Source: Channa striata (taxonomy: Eukaryota; Chordata; Actinopteri; Anabantiformes; Channidae). Taken from it: a DNA stretch of 64,000 bases. Location of the stretch: contig CM065170.1 of the NCBI GenBank assembly GCA_033026295.1, positions 32,252,780 to 32,316,779 on the forward strand. Reading direction: 5' to 3'. The position numbers were made by a program, and so were the translations under genes. Position 1 is the first letter of the stretch, and each line of letters begins with the position of its first letter. This document shows positions 49,503-60,730 of this stretch, piece after piece. The notes below the pieces were generated by a model that ran no database searches, was not told where the DNA came from, and was given only the letters and a program-made list of their open reading frames with translations.

Positions 49503-51534
49503 CCTGATGTGTCTCACCTCCGCCAACTTGACGAAATTGCTTCACGAGCCAGGGATTGTTTTTGTTCGGGAGGAGCGCTCGTTTTACACTCCCGTGTGTG
49601 CTGTTGCGAAACAGAGGGGCGGTCACACGCACATATATATTTCACAACCAGAAACAACCAAATCAACAATATCATGCGCTTTTAGGGAATGTATTAAACA
49701 ACAATAGCTATTTTAAATAACTGTTGTGTGCTGAATTTGTGTGCACTGTATCTACTTGTACATATTATAGCCTCACAACAAGCCTAAAGAAATTCTATAG
49801 TACATGCTTACATATATAGCACCCATAGTAAATTATAGTGTTGTTTAATAATAATAAAGCCACAAAAATGTCTTATTTTAAATCAGCAGCATGCGTACAA
49901 CATAAAAGCCACCACTTAATGTAGGTAGAGCGTCATCCTGTGGTATGTGCTACTATACGGTCACATATCCGATTTCAACATGGGTTGGGTGCTCGGTGAT
50001 AAATGCTGAGAATACCATGAAGTACAGATATAGATTTGGCCCATCCCCAAATCTATGTGACACTAATCTCTCTAATAGCCTGGGGCAGATCTCCAACCAT
50101 AAGCGCTGCTAAACGATTAGGAGGTCAAAGGTCTCAGGGGATTTCTCTGCCAAGCTGGAAGCTGAGTCACCTGTTCTATATCGGAGCGTTGGCTTTCATC
50201 TTCAGCAAAACACACAGTCCTGCACATAGCTTAATGCTTCGAGCTCGAGGCACTAACACGGCCTGGGTGTTCGGGAGTTCAGTTCCTGTAGATGTTATTC
50301 CCCTGGCAACGATTTCGAACTTTCATCACAAACGAATTTTGTCTGGAAAAGGCAGCTCTGTCCTGGAAATCTGGGGGATGTTTATCATTTCGCTGATTAT
50401 TCACTGGAAAATATTAGAAGCATGTCTCCAATGACGTTGTGAACTTCATTGGTGGATTTCTTGGCCTTTGATCACAAACTCATTCGACAACTGTAACACT
50501 TTTATTTATTGAGCCATAAGACAAAAAGAGTTCTTCTTATTTATTAAGTTATTCCTAAAATTATATTGCACACAATCATGCGATTTCACAAAAATGTTGC
50601 TCAATTTTAGGTAAATCACAGTGTTTTATATTTCTTTCTCACACCTTGGAGTACATTGAGTACGTTGTCTTGTTTTATATGGAATCAGCCTTGTCTCCTT
50701 TGTGAAAAAGTCAGGATGATTACGACTCTAATTCTCCAACTTAAATTACACATTATCTCATTGCAGAAAATAAACGCGCTCACCTTGTTCCCTTTTCTAG
50801 TTGTTACATCTTTGTTGGTGCTTGCTGGTAATGCAGATGGTCTGGGTTTTTTTTTTAGGTACGTTTGTTGTGAATTCCCACCATCTTCGCTGATGTAGTT
50901 ATTGCAGTTATTGTCATATGAAGGCACCATTTTCTTTGTTGAAGTATTTTATGATTACTATCTTTTTCCTACGAATGATTGTTGGTTGGAAATCTTCTTT
51001 TTGCCTTTCACTTTAATATAAAAAGACAGCTTCTCCAAGGAAAAGGAACTTAACAAATATAAACAAGAAACAACTTCTTTCAAAAATAAAAAATATATAT
51101 ATAATACTTCAAAATGTGACTTGTGCAGAGGTATACCATTACGGTACAGGAGGCCTCGATGGCGACAACTGTAACCCCCTAAAAAGCTCCTCCACAGGCT
51201 CCACACAGAGCACCACCTTCACCCCCAGTCGTTCCTGGGGGGCCTCCATGTGCCTTCTTGCCACGGATCTTTTGGACTCTAGGATCGCCCCTGGTCTCGT
51301 GGAAGTTAAGTTGCATTGAGGCGGAAACAGGCGTAACAATGATAAGAGTGAGGCTGTATTTGGTGTCCAGCACACGTGTTTAGCATTCTCACCTTGGGAT
51401 GCGAGAGCATGTGCTAATTAGCACTCAACACCAAAGAAGCTGATCATTAGTTTTGCAGATATTGGGTCATAAAGCAAAAGACTGGACAGTCAGAACTTTT
51501 GGCCGGGTAATAAATAGTCAGAGGATGATGGGAG

Positions 51535-51700
51535 GGATCACAATTCATCCTGGGGGGAACATAATTGTTTGCAGCAAATTTCCTGGTAATTCATCTCACA
51601 GTTGTGGAGATATTTCAAGAAGACAACATAAATGTCAACTTGCTGAAGGTTCTAGACGTAGTCATGGGATTACCAAGGTCAGTGGGAGACACTGACGAGG
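51535..51700 (+). repeat. Teleost interspersed repeat fragment
   Basis: Contains AATTCATCCTGGGGGGAACA, the AAATTTCCTGGTAATTCATC block and GTTGTGGAGATATTTCAA, a word order I recognise from an abundant fish interspersed repeat (ATTCATCCTCTGGGGAACAT type). Its transposon class is not assigned. Confidence 0.5.
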
Positions 51701-52689
51701 AGGCAGTATTGTCTGTAGTGTATTGCAGCGGCAGTTCAATTAGAAGGTGTCAACATTTTTTTAATAAATATATTATTTATCCTAGGAGCTAAAAAGACCA
51801 AGAAAAAAATCACACCTCCCTCATTCAAAGAGTAGAAAGAATAGGAAGGATTATTATAGGACGACTTGCATTATGCTCACGTGGGAGAGGCAGGTCAGGC
51901 TGTGTGTCTATCTGTCTTCCTTTGAGTGGGGAAGACCTACAGTTCTGGTCCTGGAGATTTACCTTCAAGCTAATCCCATTACTCAACTATCAGATGCCAA
52001 ATCCCCTCTAATGGTATTACACGTGCCAGAATTACGTATGATGATGCTTGCTAATGAGAGCTCAGCAGATATACCTTACTGGAACCAGTGGTCCTTGTGC
52101 ACAGAGGAGCCCCATGGCTCTGCGGCTTAATGGACTCAGTATTGAGTGTCGAGGGAAGTCAAATTTATTGACAAAGTGCTTTTAACAAAAAGCAGGTTGC
52201 TCACAAAGTGCAGTGCAGAGAAACAAAGGATGTAAATACGTCTAAAAACTGCAAGCAAACTCATGGAAATGGTAATAGTTGAGGGGAAAATGAAGTGTGT
52301 TTGTAATGTGGGAGACCGGTCTGCACAAAACACCCACATGTCGCTGCTTTACTCTATGTATTTCAGCCAAAAATGTGCTTCAGTCATTTAGAAAAAGGCC
52401 ATTCGCGAGTGCAACATATGATCTAAGCATGGATGTCAAAAGTTTTCAAGATGTCAAAAGGTGGAGGAGTAATTTACAGTAGGTACATGTGATCATCAGC
52501 AGTTTTGGAGCTGGAAAATACACACACGCAAAAAAAATTCCAAGTCACTCGAGATTTGCCTAGATAATCATTTATTTAATAACTACATAATTACTGCAGC
52601 TCGCGTGCAGGATCTTACTGTCCCCGGAGCGCGCTGGAACATTTATTATTGTGTTTTTTTTCCTTTACATACGTTTCAGCCATATTCAG

Positions 52690-53060
52690 TCTGCTGTTTT
52701 CATTTGAATTTCATAACACCCCAATGCTGAGGATTTCTGGGATTCTGGTTTCAAGCTTTTCACCGAGACCTTGGAACCGGGCTGCAGGGATTTGTACCCA
52801 TTCAGCCACACGAGCTTTGGTGGGGTCCGACACTGATGTCGGGTGATAAGACCTGGCTCAAAGCCGCTGTTTCACTGCCTCCCAGAGGTGTCAGGGCTCT
52901 CAGAGGGAAACAGGAAATAGCTTTTCCCAATCTGCAGACACATGATTGTCTGAAATGTCTTTGCATGATGCTGTATAGAGATTTACCGTTCGGATAATGA
53001 CGTGGCCCAAACACGTGCCATTTTCGCTGTGATAAATGGACACAACTGTCGAGTTTAAGA
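52690..53060 (-). mobile_element. Tc1-like DNA transposon remnant
   Basis: The - strand at 52852-52711 reads HPTSVSDPTKARVAEWVQIP and AARFQGLGEKLETRIPEI, matching the C-terminal end of Tc1/mariner transposases in fish. Further up (about 52990-52890), pieces such as SIMQRHFRQSC fit the segment before the conserved DWP motif, which itself is missing. The copy is internally deleted and frameshifted. Terminal repeats were not located. Confidence 0.7.
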
Positions 53061-56000
53061 GGCTCTTTTGCAAACACAAACTCTGCAAAAGTGCAGAGGA
53101 AAATATGCAGCCGGGCGCCTGAGCAAAAATAGAAGCAAAGTCACACTAAAGACACGGAGAGAAGCAACATTTCCACCAGGCAGGAGTCCAGTGTGGCACC
53201 GGCAGCCTCCTCGTGGGCCGACGCGGTTTGGAGTCTGCTCACTTCGGCGGCGTCACAGCGCCTCTCGTCTAATTGAAGAGCCCGGATTAAACACACCGCC
53301 GCCAGCGTGAAGTTCAGTGGCCGGGCAGCTCGGTGGGTATCGCCTCCATCTCTACAGAGGCTCTCCGGCCCGAATCAAAGCCTCTGCTGCTGCTCTTCCA
53401 GCGCCCGGGAAAATGATTTATACACCTGCTTTTGGCTTGTCGCCGTGCCACTCAGAGCCATTTATCTTGTCCTGGCTCTGGCTCCGTGTCGCAGGAGCTG
53501 GCCAAGCCCCCCCACCCCCCCACTCCTTCCTTTCTGTTGTTTCAGCATGAATGATCTTTTCCATTGACAGCTTTGTTCATCCCTGCAGGCAGATCTGCAC
53601 CTGTAACCAAAGCCCGGTGGATATCGGCCTAATTACCGTTCTCATCTGGCACCCAGCTGCCTCCCATGTCCTCGCACGAACCCGTACAGCAAACCACAGC
53701 ACAGGAGGAGGCATTAGCGAGTTAAAAAATGAGCCTTCGCCGCTGTAGCTGTGCAAAGAAAGGGGTTTTTTAAGGTTTCAAGGTCAGGAGGACAGCGAGG
53801 AACCAGCTGAAGGAGCAAACGACCCCGTTACGTCACGGGTCACACTTGTGTCATGCGGGCAGGTGTCACCGTCCTCCTAATCCCCGGCACGCCTGCCCTC
53901 GTCTGTTTTTACAGCGAGACACGCAGGAGGCCGGCTGCTCCGAAGGGTCGTCGGGTTTAAAGTCAAAAGAGAAAATCAGAGGCAGGACAAAGGGATGCTG
54001 CCGGCTGAATAGCAGCACGGCCGCACGTAGCTGTATGTGAGGCGCGTGGGCGTAGAGAAATGAGCATGCATCCCTCTCCGCTTGAATAAAGGTCGGACGA
54101 AGCACATTTCCTGTACAGGAGTGAAAAGTTCTCTGCGTGATAGACGCATTGAAGGCGAGCAGATGATGACACACGGAGCAGAGATGCACATTGTGTGGCA
54201 TCAGCTCGGCGAAGGACGAACTTATTGTGAGGCTTAAAGCTCCAGCATCGAACGCTTTTCATTAAGTGTGTTTGGAGCTCGGTGCTCCATGTACTCATAT
54301 CAAGGCCCGCCGCCGCCGCCACCGCTGCTGCATTTATATGCAAATCTTGACCTTTGCCAAGCTGTTAGATGAATACTGTACTCCTCCTTGTTTTGCCTCC
54401 CTTTCTTATGCACTAAACAGTGTTTTGCAGTCAGATTTGCAGAAGTTCCTCCCGGATTATGTTTCCGTGTAGTCATTTCAAGTCAGCAAGCAGCGGCGGC
54501 GGCGACGGATCCTCTAAACCCTGATCAGTCGCTCGGAAAATGGAGTTTGATGTTTTGAGGTTGAGTTTGGGATCAGCATTGTTGAACCCAGTTACCTCTC
54601 CTCTTTATTTTCCTCCCTGGGGGGGGGGGGCTCTGAGGTGACGTGACGCTGACGGCTCTAAATTTAATATGCAGCGGCCCAAAAATACGCGTCGGCATGA
54701 CCAGGCTAGTTTGAAAATAACACCCTGTTGGAGCTGAGGCGGCCGTTCTCCGAGCATGACGTGACTCTTATGCAATGGCACAATGAGGCCGAGATATTTG
54801 GCAAATGTAACTCGATAGCCCGAAACCTCTGAAACCTTTATAGACGAGTTGTTGCCGACGTTGAGGAAGGCAGGGAAAGGGACGGCTCCAAAAAAAAAAG
54901 GGTGGGGGGGTCCAGGGGATTAGTGATGTGTTTGTAACGAAGCACCTGGTGTTGGACGTTAAACTTAGAGTCATATGTGATTATTCAATTAAAGCAAGTA
55001 ACATGAAGAGTCCAAACTACGGTCAAGAAACTTATCAAGACGGAGGCATTTGACAGTTCAGGTGACGCCATCCGGAGGACTTGCAGAGGTGTAGGTTAAC
55101 GAAGCCTCCGTTGTTTGTCATCCAATCAGAAAACTCTTTTTTCAAATTAGATGATGTCACCCAGAGGAGTTCTGGACGAGCACGATAACAAACGCTACAC
55201 TCCGTGTCGTGAGAAACACCAGTTGTCATCATCACCAAATCTGAAAATTCGCGTGGAAGGGGTTTGTCAGTTCATGTGGGGGGATTGTGGAGATCAGGCC
55301 GACCAAGATATCTGTAGTCAGGGCAACCAGGTCATGAAGCACTCGTCCAGATGACGTTGTAGTTCTTTAGTTCGGATGGTTCTGGGAGCTGGTTTACATT
55401 GAAGTTGGGGTGTCGCTCGGGGTCAGACTGGAACCACGTATGAAATCATCGTGACAAGAAGCGACTCTTGTTGTCGCCTCGTGTGCTCAGGCCGACCGAA
55501 GCTCTTCCCACGATTCTTATTTTTGCCCTCAGCGTTTTCTAAAAGCAGCCCGTGTGACGTGATGCGGCCCGCGGGTTTCCTTTCAGAGGTTAACACGTTC
55601 ACGCTCTTGTCGCAGACGATATCGGTCTATAGTCTTCATGGGGATTGCTGCAGTGATGCTGCATTTTTAAAAACCCTGTGCAGTAGGTGTGAAAGAGGAA
55701 TCCTCCAGTCACCAGAGGAGGCCTCATTGTGCACGCAAACACCGACAAGAAACTCTACCCCCTTAAGCTGCAGACGTTTCACGGTAAAACTTAATGCACG
55801 GCTCTGAAGCGCGGACAAGTGTGTGCAGTTGTTGTGCCGCTCGTCAGCGCCGGACTTCACGTCCACTCGTCACCGCAAAGTCCTGTTTACACAACTAAAA
55901 GGGGAAGAATTACAGCTTTGTGTTGGCCGTCCAATCAGAAAGCGTGGAGACCTATTCCGAGTGTCATCGCCGCCTTAATCCCTGCGCTGCGAGAGTGTGT

Positions 56001-57002
56001 GCGGTCGCAGATAATAGTTCTGGCCTTCCTGAACAGTTTGACGACTCTCAGCAGCTGTGCGAGGCCCTGCCAAGGACCTGCTGCCCCTCTCTCTGTCTCT
56101 TTCTGTTTTCTATTTTCTCCTCTCTGTTCGTTTGTTTCACCTCCCTTTATTTTTACCGTCATCTTTAAAGAGCCTGAAAATGAATCGGTGCATCATCTGA
56201 CAGAGTTGGACTTTTTTGAAAGCTGCGGGCCCTCTGAACGGGGAGCCAGGGCCTGCGGGCACATTATTAACAACAATGGAAATCGTTCTGAAGAAAAGAC
56301 AATGACACTTGAGGCCTGTGAGGACAAACCCGAGCTGAAATCCCACATTTGGATTGTTTTTCAGTCATCTGCAGCCACGCCAGCCTCTGAATGTGCACTG
56401 GAATCTAACTTTTGTTCAGAGCCTCAAGATTTGCTCGATAATTTCCGGGAATCCAGAGTGGGCCCGGGATCAGGAAACTGGGAAACTGGGAGCCGACAGA
56501 CCGAACACGCAGCCACTTGCTCGGTGACATCAGTTTGCACTGCGGCAGAAGTCGCGTCAGGTCGATCGTGCAGCAGCTGAAATGCTTCGGTTTTATTCAG
56601 TCACGAACAAGCGCTCGGATAAAGACACAAATTAAATCGTCATTCATCACTCTAATGAATGCGAGCGAGGTTTGAACATGACCTCACAGACAAAAGTTCA
56701 AACTCGGCACAGCTGTTTCCCAACCTCCATATCATCCACTTGATCCTAACGTGCATGAATCCAAAAGTTGCCCTTGCGATTTCAGTTGTTGCATCACGTC
56801 CTTATCGACAACGCGCTTCTAAATATCATTTTTTATTCCTGCACGACGTTCGTGTGGAGCCTTTGTCTCTCCGTCGTTTTCTTTCTCTCCCTCCACGGAA
56901 CATTGCTGATATCCTGCAGCAGATGGCTGTGCTCTGCCACCCCCACTCCCACAATGCACAGGGGCCTCATGTGGGAGTTGAACACGGGCAATAGCATGGC
57001 CT

Positions 57003-57003
<1 letters not shown>

Positions 57004-57049
<46 letters not shown>
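57004..57049 (+). repeat. (CA)n microsatellite
   Basis: About 23 uninterrupted CA units, the longest perfect dinucleotide run in the window. Confidence 0.95.
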
Positions 57050-57051
<2 letters not shown>

Positions 57052-58761
57052 GCACATCTCACCTGTACCGCTATATATAATTACATTTACATATTCATCC
57101 CTGCTGAGTCGAAACACACACGTTTGGTTTCACCCACGTCCAAAAATAAGCGATGTAAAGATTGTTAGTAACAACTTGTTGTGAATAAAAACACAGTCAA
57201 ACCAGATTTGTATCATATAGATCCATCTTTAACCTCCTTCAGCGATGAGTTTTATCGGCGGTTTGATCGCCTCGTGCTGCCTTCACCGAACACGTTGTTC
57301 CAGGAGGCAAACAAGGGTCTGATGATAAGAAAGTAAAAAGAAGGAAATCAGACAAAACAACAACAACAAAAAAGTCCAAGATGAATGTGACAACAGTCGC
57401 CCGGTGCACGCACACTTTTCTGCACAGCGAAGGTCAAACATTACAGCAAAGCAATAAGAAGCTAAACAAAGTGTTGTGCGAGGGCAGCTCAAGTCATTCG
57501 TTTTGTCCGTGTCAAATAGTTCCATTGGAATTATTTCATCAATTTTGAGCTGATACAAGATAAAAGTCTGTTAATCGTGCCGTGACCCTCGCAGATTTTT
57601 TCCCTTGACCCTTTGTGACAGTAAATTAATTGAGTGATAAAAGTCGGATTGTTTGGGCAAAAGAATGACGCTTTTTCCTGTAGAGTCGGTGTCAAGCGTC
57701 GCTTGCTTTGTAATTGCGAGTCGAATGCCTTTAGGCTTTCTTAACGGGAATTGGATGTTTGGGAATAATCTGAATTATTCACAGGAAACAAAAAGATTCT
57801 GCCAGAAATGCGAAGAAATTCTCACTTTACTGCATTTGATGAGGCTCTACGTTGGCGTTTAAGCGACGTTTCAAGCGGAAAAAGCAGTCGACTGCTGCCG
57901 CATTTCGTGGCTGAGAGTCAGTTTCGCACTCGACTGCACGTCCATAAGGATTTCATTGTGCTCGGAGAAGCGGCTTCACCTTGTTTTGGAACCAAATGCC
58001 TCGCTTGGTATTTTTCTGTCGGAGCGAAGGAGGTGAAGGAAAGGGAGGGAGGAGAGCGTTCAGTCCAGAGACAGTGACATCAGCGGTGCCTTTGGCGCCA
58101 CTTATCTCCGCAGGATCTCCCAGCTGCCCTGGCATTTCCTGAAACAGGCCACACACACACACTCACACACGCAGTCTAACTCAGAAGACTCAAGGAAGCT
58201 TTAAGGAGATTTTTCACACTGAAACCATAAAGGGACCCCGGGAAGTTTCTGTTGTGCACAACATGATTCCGAGTCCCGAGAAACAAAAAACGATCATAAA
58301 TGATTCATGCGTGCCAGGAATAGTTGTGTTATTAGCGCGGAACCGTACAGCGAGCGTGTTTGCTTGTTTGGTATCCAAGGAAAGTGTTTCCCACACTCAT
58401 TTCTTTATTCCCAGCAGGCCGTCACGCCGTAGTGGTCGGCTGAGGAGCTGTTAGCTCACACTCATCAGGTACACTGCATTCCTCATCCTGACTGTTTTCA
58501 CATGTTCCGGAGCAAGTTTGCAGATAATTAATATCTGTTGTCTTTGAAATGGTGCTAGTGCAGTTGAATTTATGCAGCAAGGACGTGCATCTTCTAAATG
58601 GTGTTTAGCAGGAGAAACAAACACCGATCTTCTTTTCCTTTTTCTGCAAGAACAGCGATGAAACCGCCGCTTCCTTAATGCCGAGGTCAGGTTACATGAT
58701 GTTTATATTTCTCAAAGAAAGTGAGATCACGGCGACTTCAGTTCCTGCTGCCGCTCGGCTG

Positions 58762-58779
58762 ACACACACACACACACAC
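58762..58779 (+). repeat. (AC)n microsatellite
   Basis: About nine AC units. Confidence 0.85.
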
Positions 58780-59299
58780 GGCAGACACGTTGAAGGTGGG
58801 TCGACCATGACTTCCTCGTGCACGAGATGAAAAAGTGATGGTGCAGAACGGTTTTGAGAGGTTGTGCTTTCACGCACATTAAAAAAATGTTAGTGCAGCC
58901 TAGTCCTGACCTCAGGATCCGGTATTACCGGGCTCATGTGGTCTGATCCTGGTGGAAGTGCAGTAATGGAGGTCAGGAACCTTATTGTCTTTGTGCGTCT
59001 GTGTGTGTGAACCATTGCAGCAGTGAGATCCGCATTCTTTAGAAAACGGGCGCTGAGGCGCGAGTGTGTGAGGAGTCGTCACACGAGGAGACTGCAGCCG
59101 TGCGTTCTTCCCCTTTTATTCCTGTTTGTCGCCTTCCACTTGTTCACACGCCGACACTTTAAACGCACATTTTCAATCCGCCAACTTTTGATTAATGCAG
59201 CTCTGAGGCTCGGCACGCTTAAAGAGAAGCGTTTATCTCTTCATCAGCGTCACTCACACAAGCCCAAACCTTCAATAGCGTCACACACTCTGAACTTTG

Positions 59300-59301
<2 letters not shown>

Positions 59302-59331
<30 letters not shown>
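59302..59331 (+). repeat. (CA)n microsatellite
   Basis: About 15 uninterrupted CA units. Confidence 0.9.
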
Positions 59332-59332
<1 letters not shown>

Positions 59333-60574
59333 CGCTGAACTTTAACAAGCCAGCTATGCACAGTAAGACAATTCCAACCCCTCACACACTTGCATGGCGC
59401 TGCCAGCACAGCTTGCCATTAGCCCAGGGTTGGCCAACTCCAGACGATGTTTCCAATCTCTCGCACCATCTGCTCCTCGCCTCGGCACTATCGAAAGGAG
59501 GAAGAGTGCAGCTTCCTCTTCCTCCTCGTCCTCCCTGCGAGGCTGGCCATCTTGTGTGGAGGTGTGAAAGCTCTGGGACTTAAACCCTTCCTGAAAGCAT
59601 TAATGGTAGCGACGTGTTTGCATGTGTACACCGCTTTAGCATGTGTGCCGCTGCTCCCTGGAGAGTCGTCACCCTCGGAGATCAACTAGTTTTGGATTAT
59701 TTCGTCTTTTTCAACATGTTCGTCTGCACGTTGTCGAGCTGTAGCAGCGGCCTCAGTCTGGTGCCCTTTCAAACCCGGAGCAGGCGACTCTCGCAATCAA
59801 TAAAACACTAAAGACAGGGCACTAAAAACAAGGCACCATTAACATAATAGATATTTGCAGGTAATAACGCAATAGCATCAATAACAATTCCCATTAATTT
59901 CCTGGAAACAACGACTTTGATGGATTTTATTCCCCTTGCAGGAATGTTAAGAATAGCTTTCAAAGTGCCACCTCTTGCTAAGAGTACACATAGAGTATAT
60001 GCGAAGAAGTGGCCTCGTTGCGAAGCTGAGGCCGACCGCAGCTGCGTAAGGCCGAATAAACAGATTTCTGTGTGTTTGCTCCATCAGTGAAAGGCCTTGG
60101 CATCCATCCTCCCCTCCTTCAAAGCTGAGGATTGAAAAATGAGACGGATTCCTTGTGCAGAATATAAAACAGAAGACGCGATGCATCACACCGAGAGCTG
60201 ACAGAAATACTACATGAATCATGTGTGGTGATATTACACAATGTACTTCGGCTCCTTGTCTTTCTCTCCGCGGCAGCGCTGACGTAAGGCGCCTTTCATC
60301 TTAATAATTTCCTTTAACGTCGCCTTTTCCTCACTTTGCTGCATGCATTATTTTTGATGAGGCAAAGGGCTCGAAACACAAAGGCTCCACCTGTTTTAAA
60401 TCACATTTTTGTGCACGCGTTCCCCGCTTTCTGCGGTGAAATGTCATGGATTTTGCTCCCGTTAAACATTTAATGCGCTTAGTGATTATTTTCTACAATG
60501 CCCCAAAGCAAACCTTACAAGGCTCGGACCTGTTTAAACATTTAAAGCCTCCACCTATCGTTGCATCACTCTGT

Positions 60575-60726
60575 TTTCCAGGCCAAATGTCCGGTTTCCC
60601 CAGAGCAACTTCCTCCACCTCCTGTGCGGGGATAAGCGGTTGCTCCCAGACCAGCTGGGAGACGTAATCCCTCCAGCAGGTCCTGGCTCTGCCCCGGACT
60701 TCTGATCCCTCCGCCCCCTCCCACAA
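60575..60726 (-). mobile_element. Non-LTR retrotransposon ORF2 tail remnant
   Basis: The - strand encodes RGRARTCWRDYVSQLVWEQP and IPAQEVEEVALGKPDIW. This corresponds to the abundant fish LINE tail of form GRPRTRWRDY..LAWERLG..EEVA.....W. The fragment is short and ends abruptly. The exact LINE clade is not assigned. Confidence 0.65.
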
Positions 60727-60730
60727 CCGC

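Larger units (their letters stand above)
48381..52689. other. Upstream flank of ACVR2A, proximal part
   Basis: AT-rich non-coding DNA. It holds the orphan promoter-like cluster (49427-49502), a 10-bp-stem hairpin at 50030-50056 and a teleost interspersed repeat at about 51535-51700. No gene is recognised. Confidence 0.6.
53071..60560. other. Upstream flank, GC-richer middle part
   Basis: GC content is higher than in the introns, but no recognisable protein is encoded. It contains CCG/CGG triplet runs (54307-54320, 54492-54505), G runs (54619-54630) and long CA repeats at 57004-57049, 58762-58779 and 59302-59331. It may hold conserved non-coding elements, which cannot be judged from one genome. 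Confidence 0.5.

Noticed and set aside
50036..50434. 132-codon + strand open frame
   Set aside because: No domain, no splice context and no recognisable homology. Its length is compatible with chance.
51139..51375. Overlapping open frames on both strands at 51.1-51.4 kb
   Set aside because: They look protein-like at first glance, but both strands are open at once and the stretch lies beside an interspersed repeat, so a repeat body is more likely.
52802..53077. 91-codon - strand open frame
   Set aside because: It is a mixed-frame reading through the Tc1 transposase remnant, not a gene.
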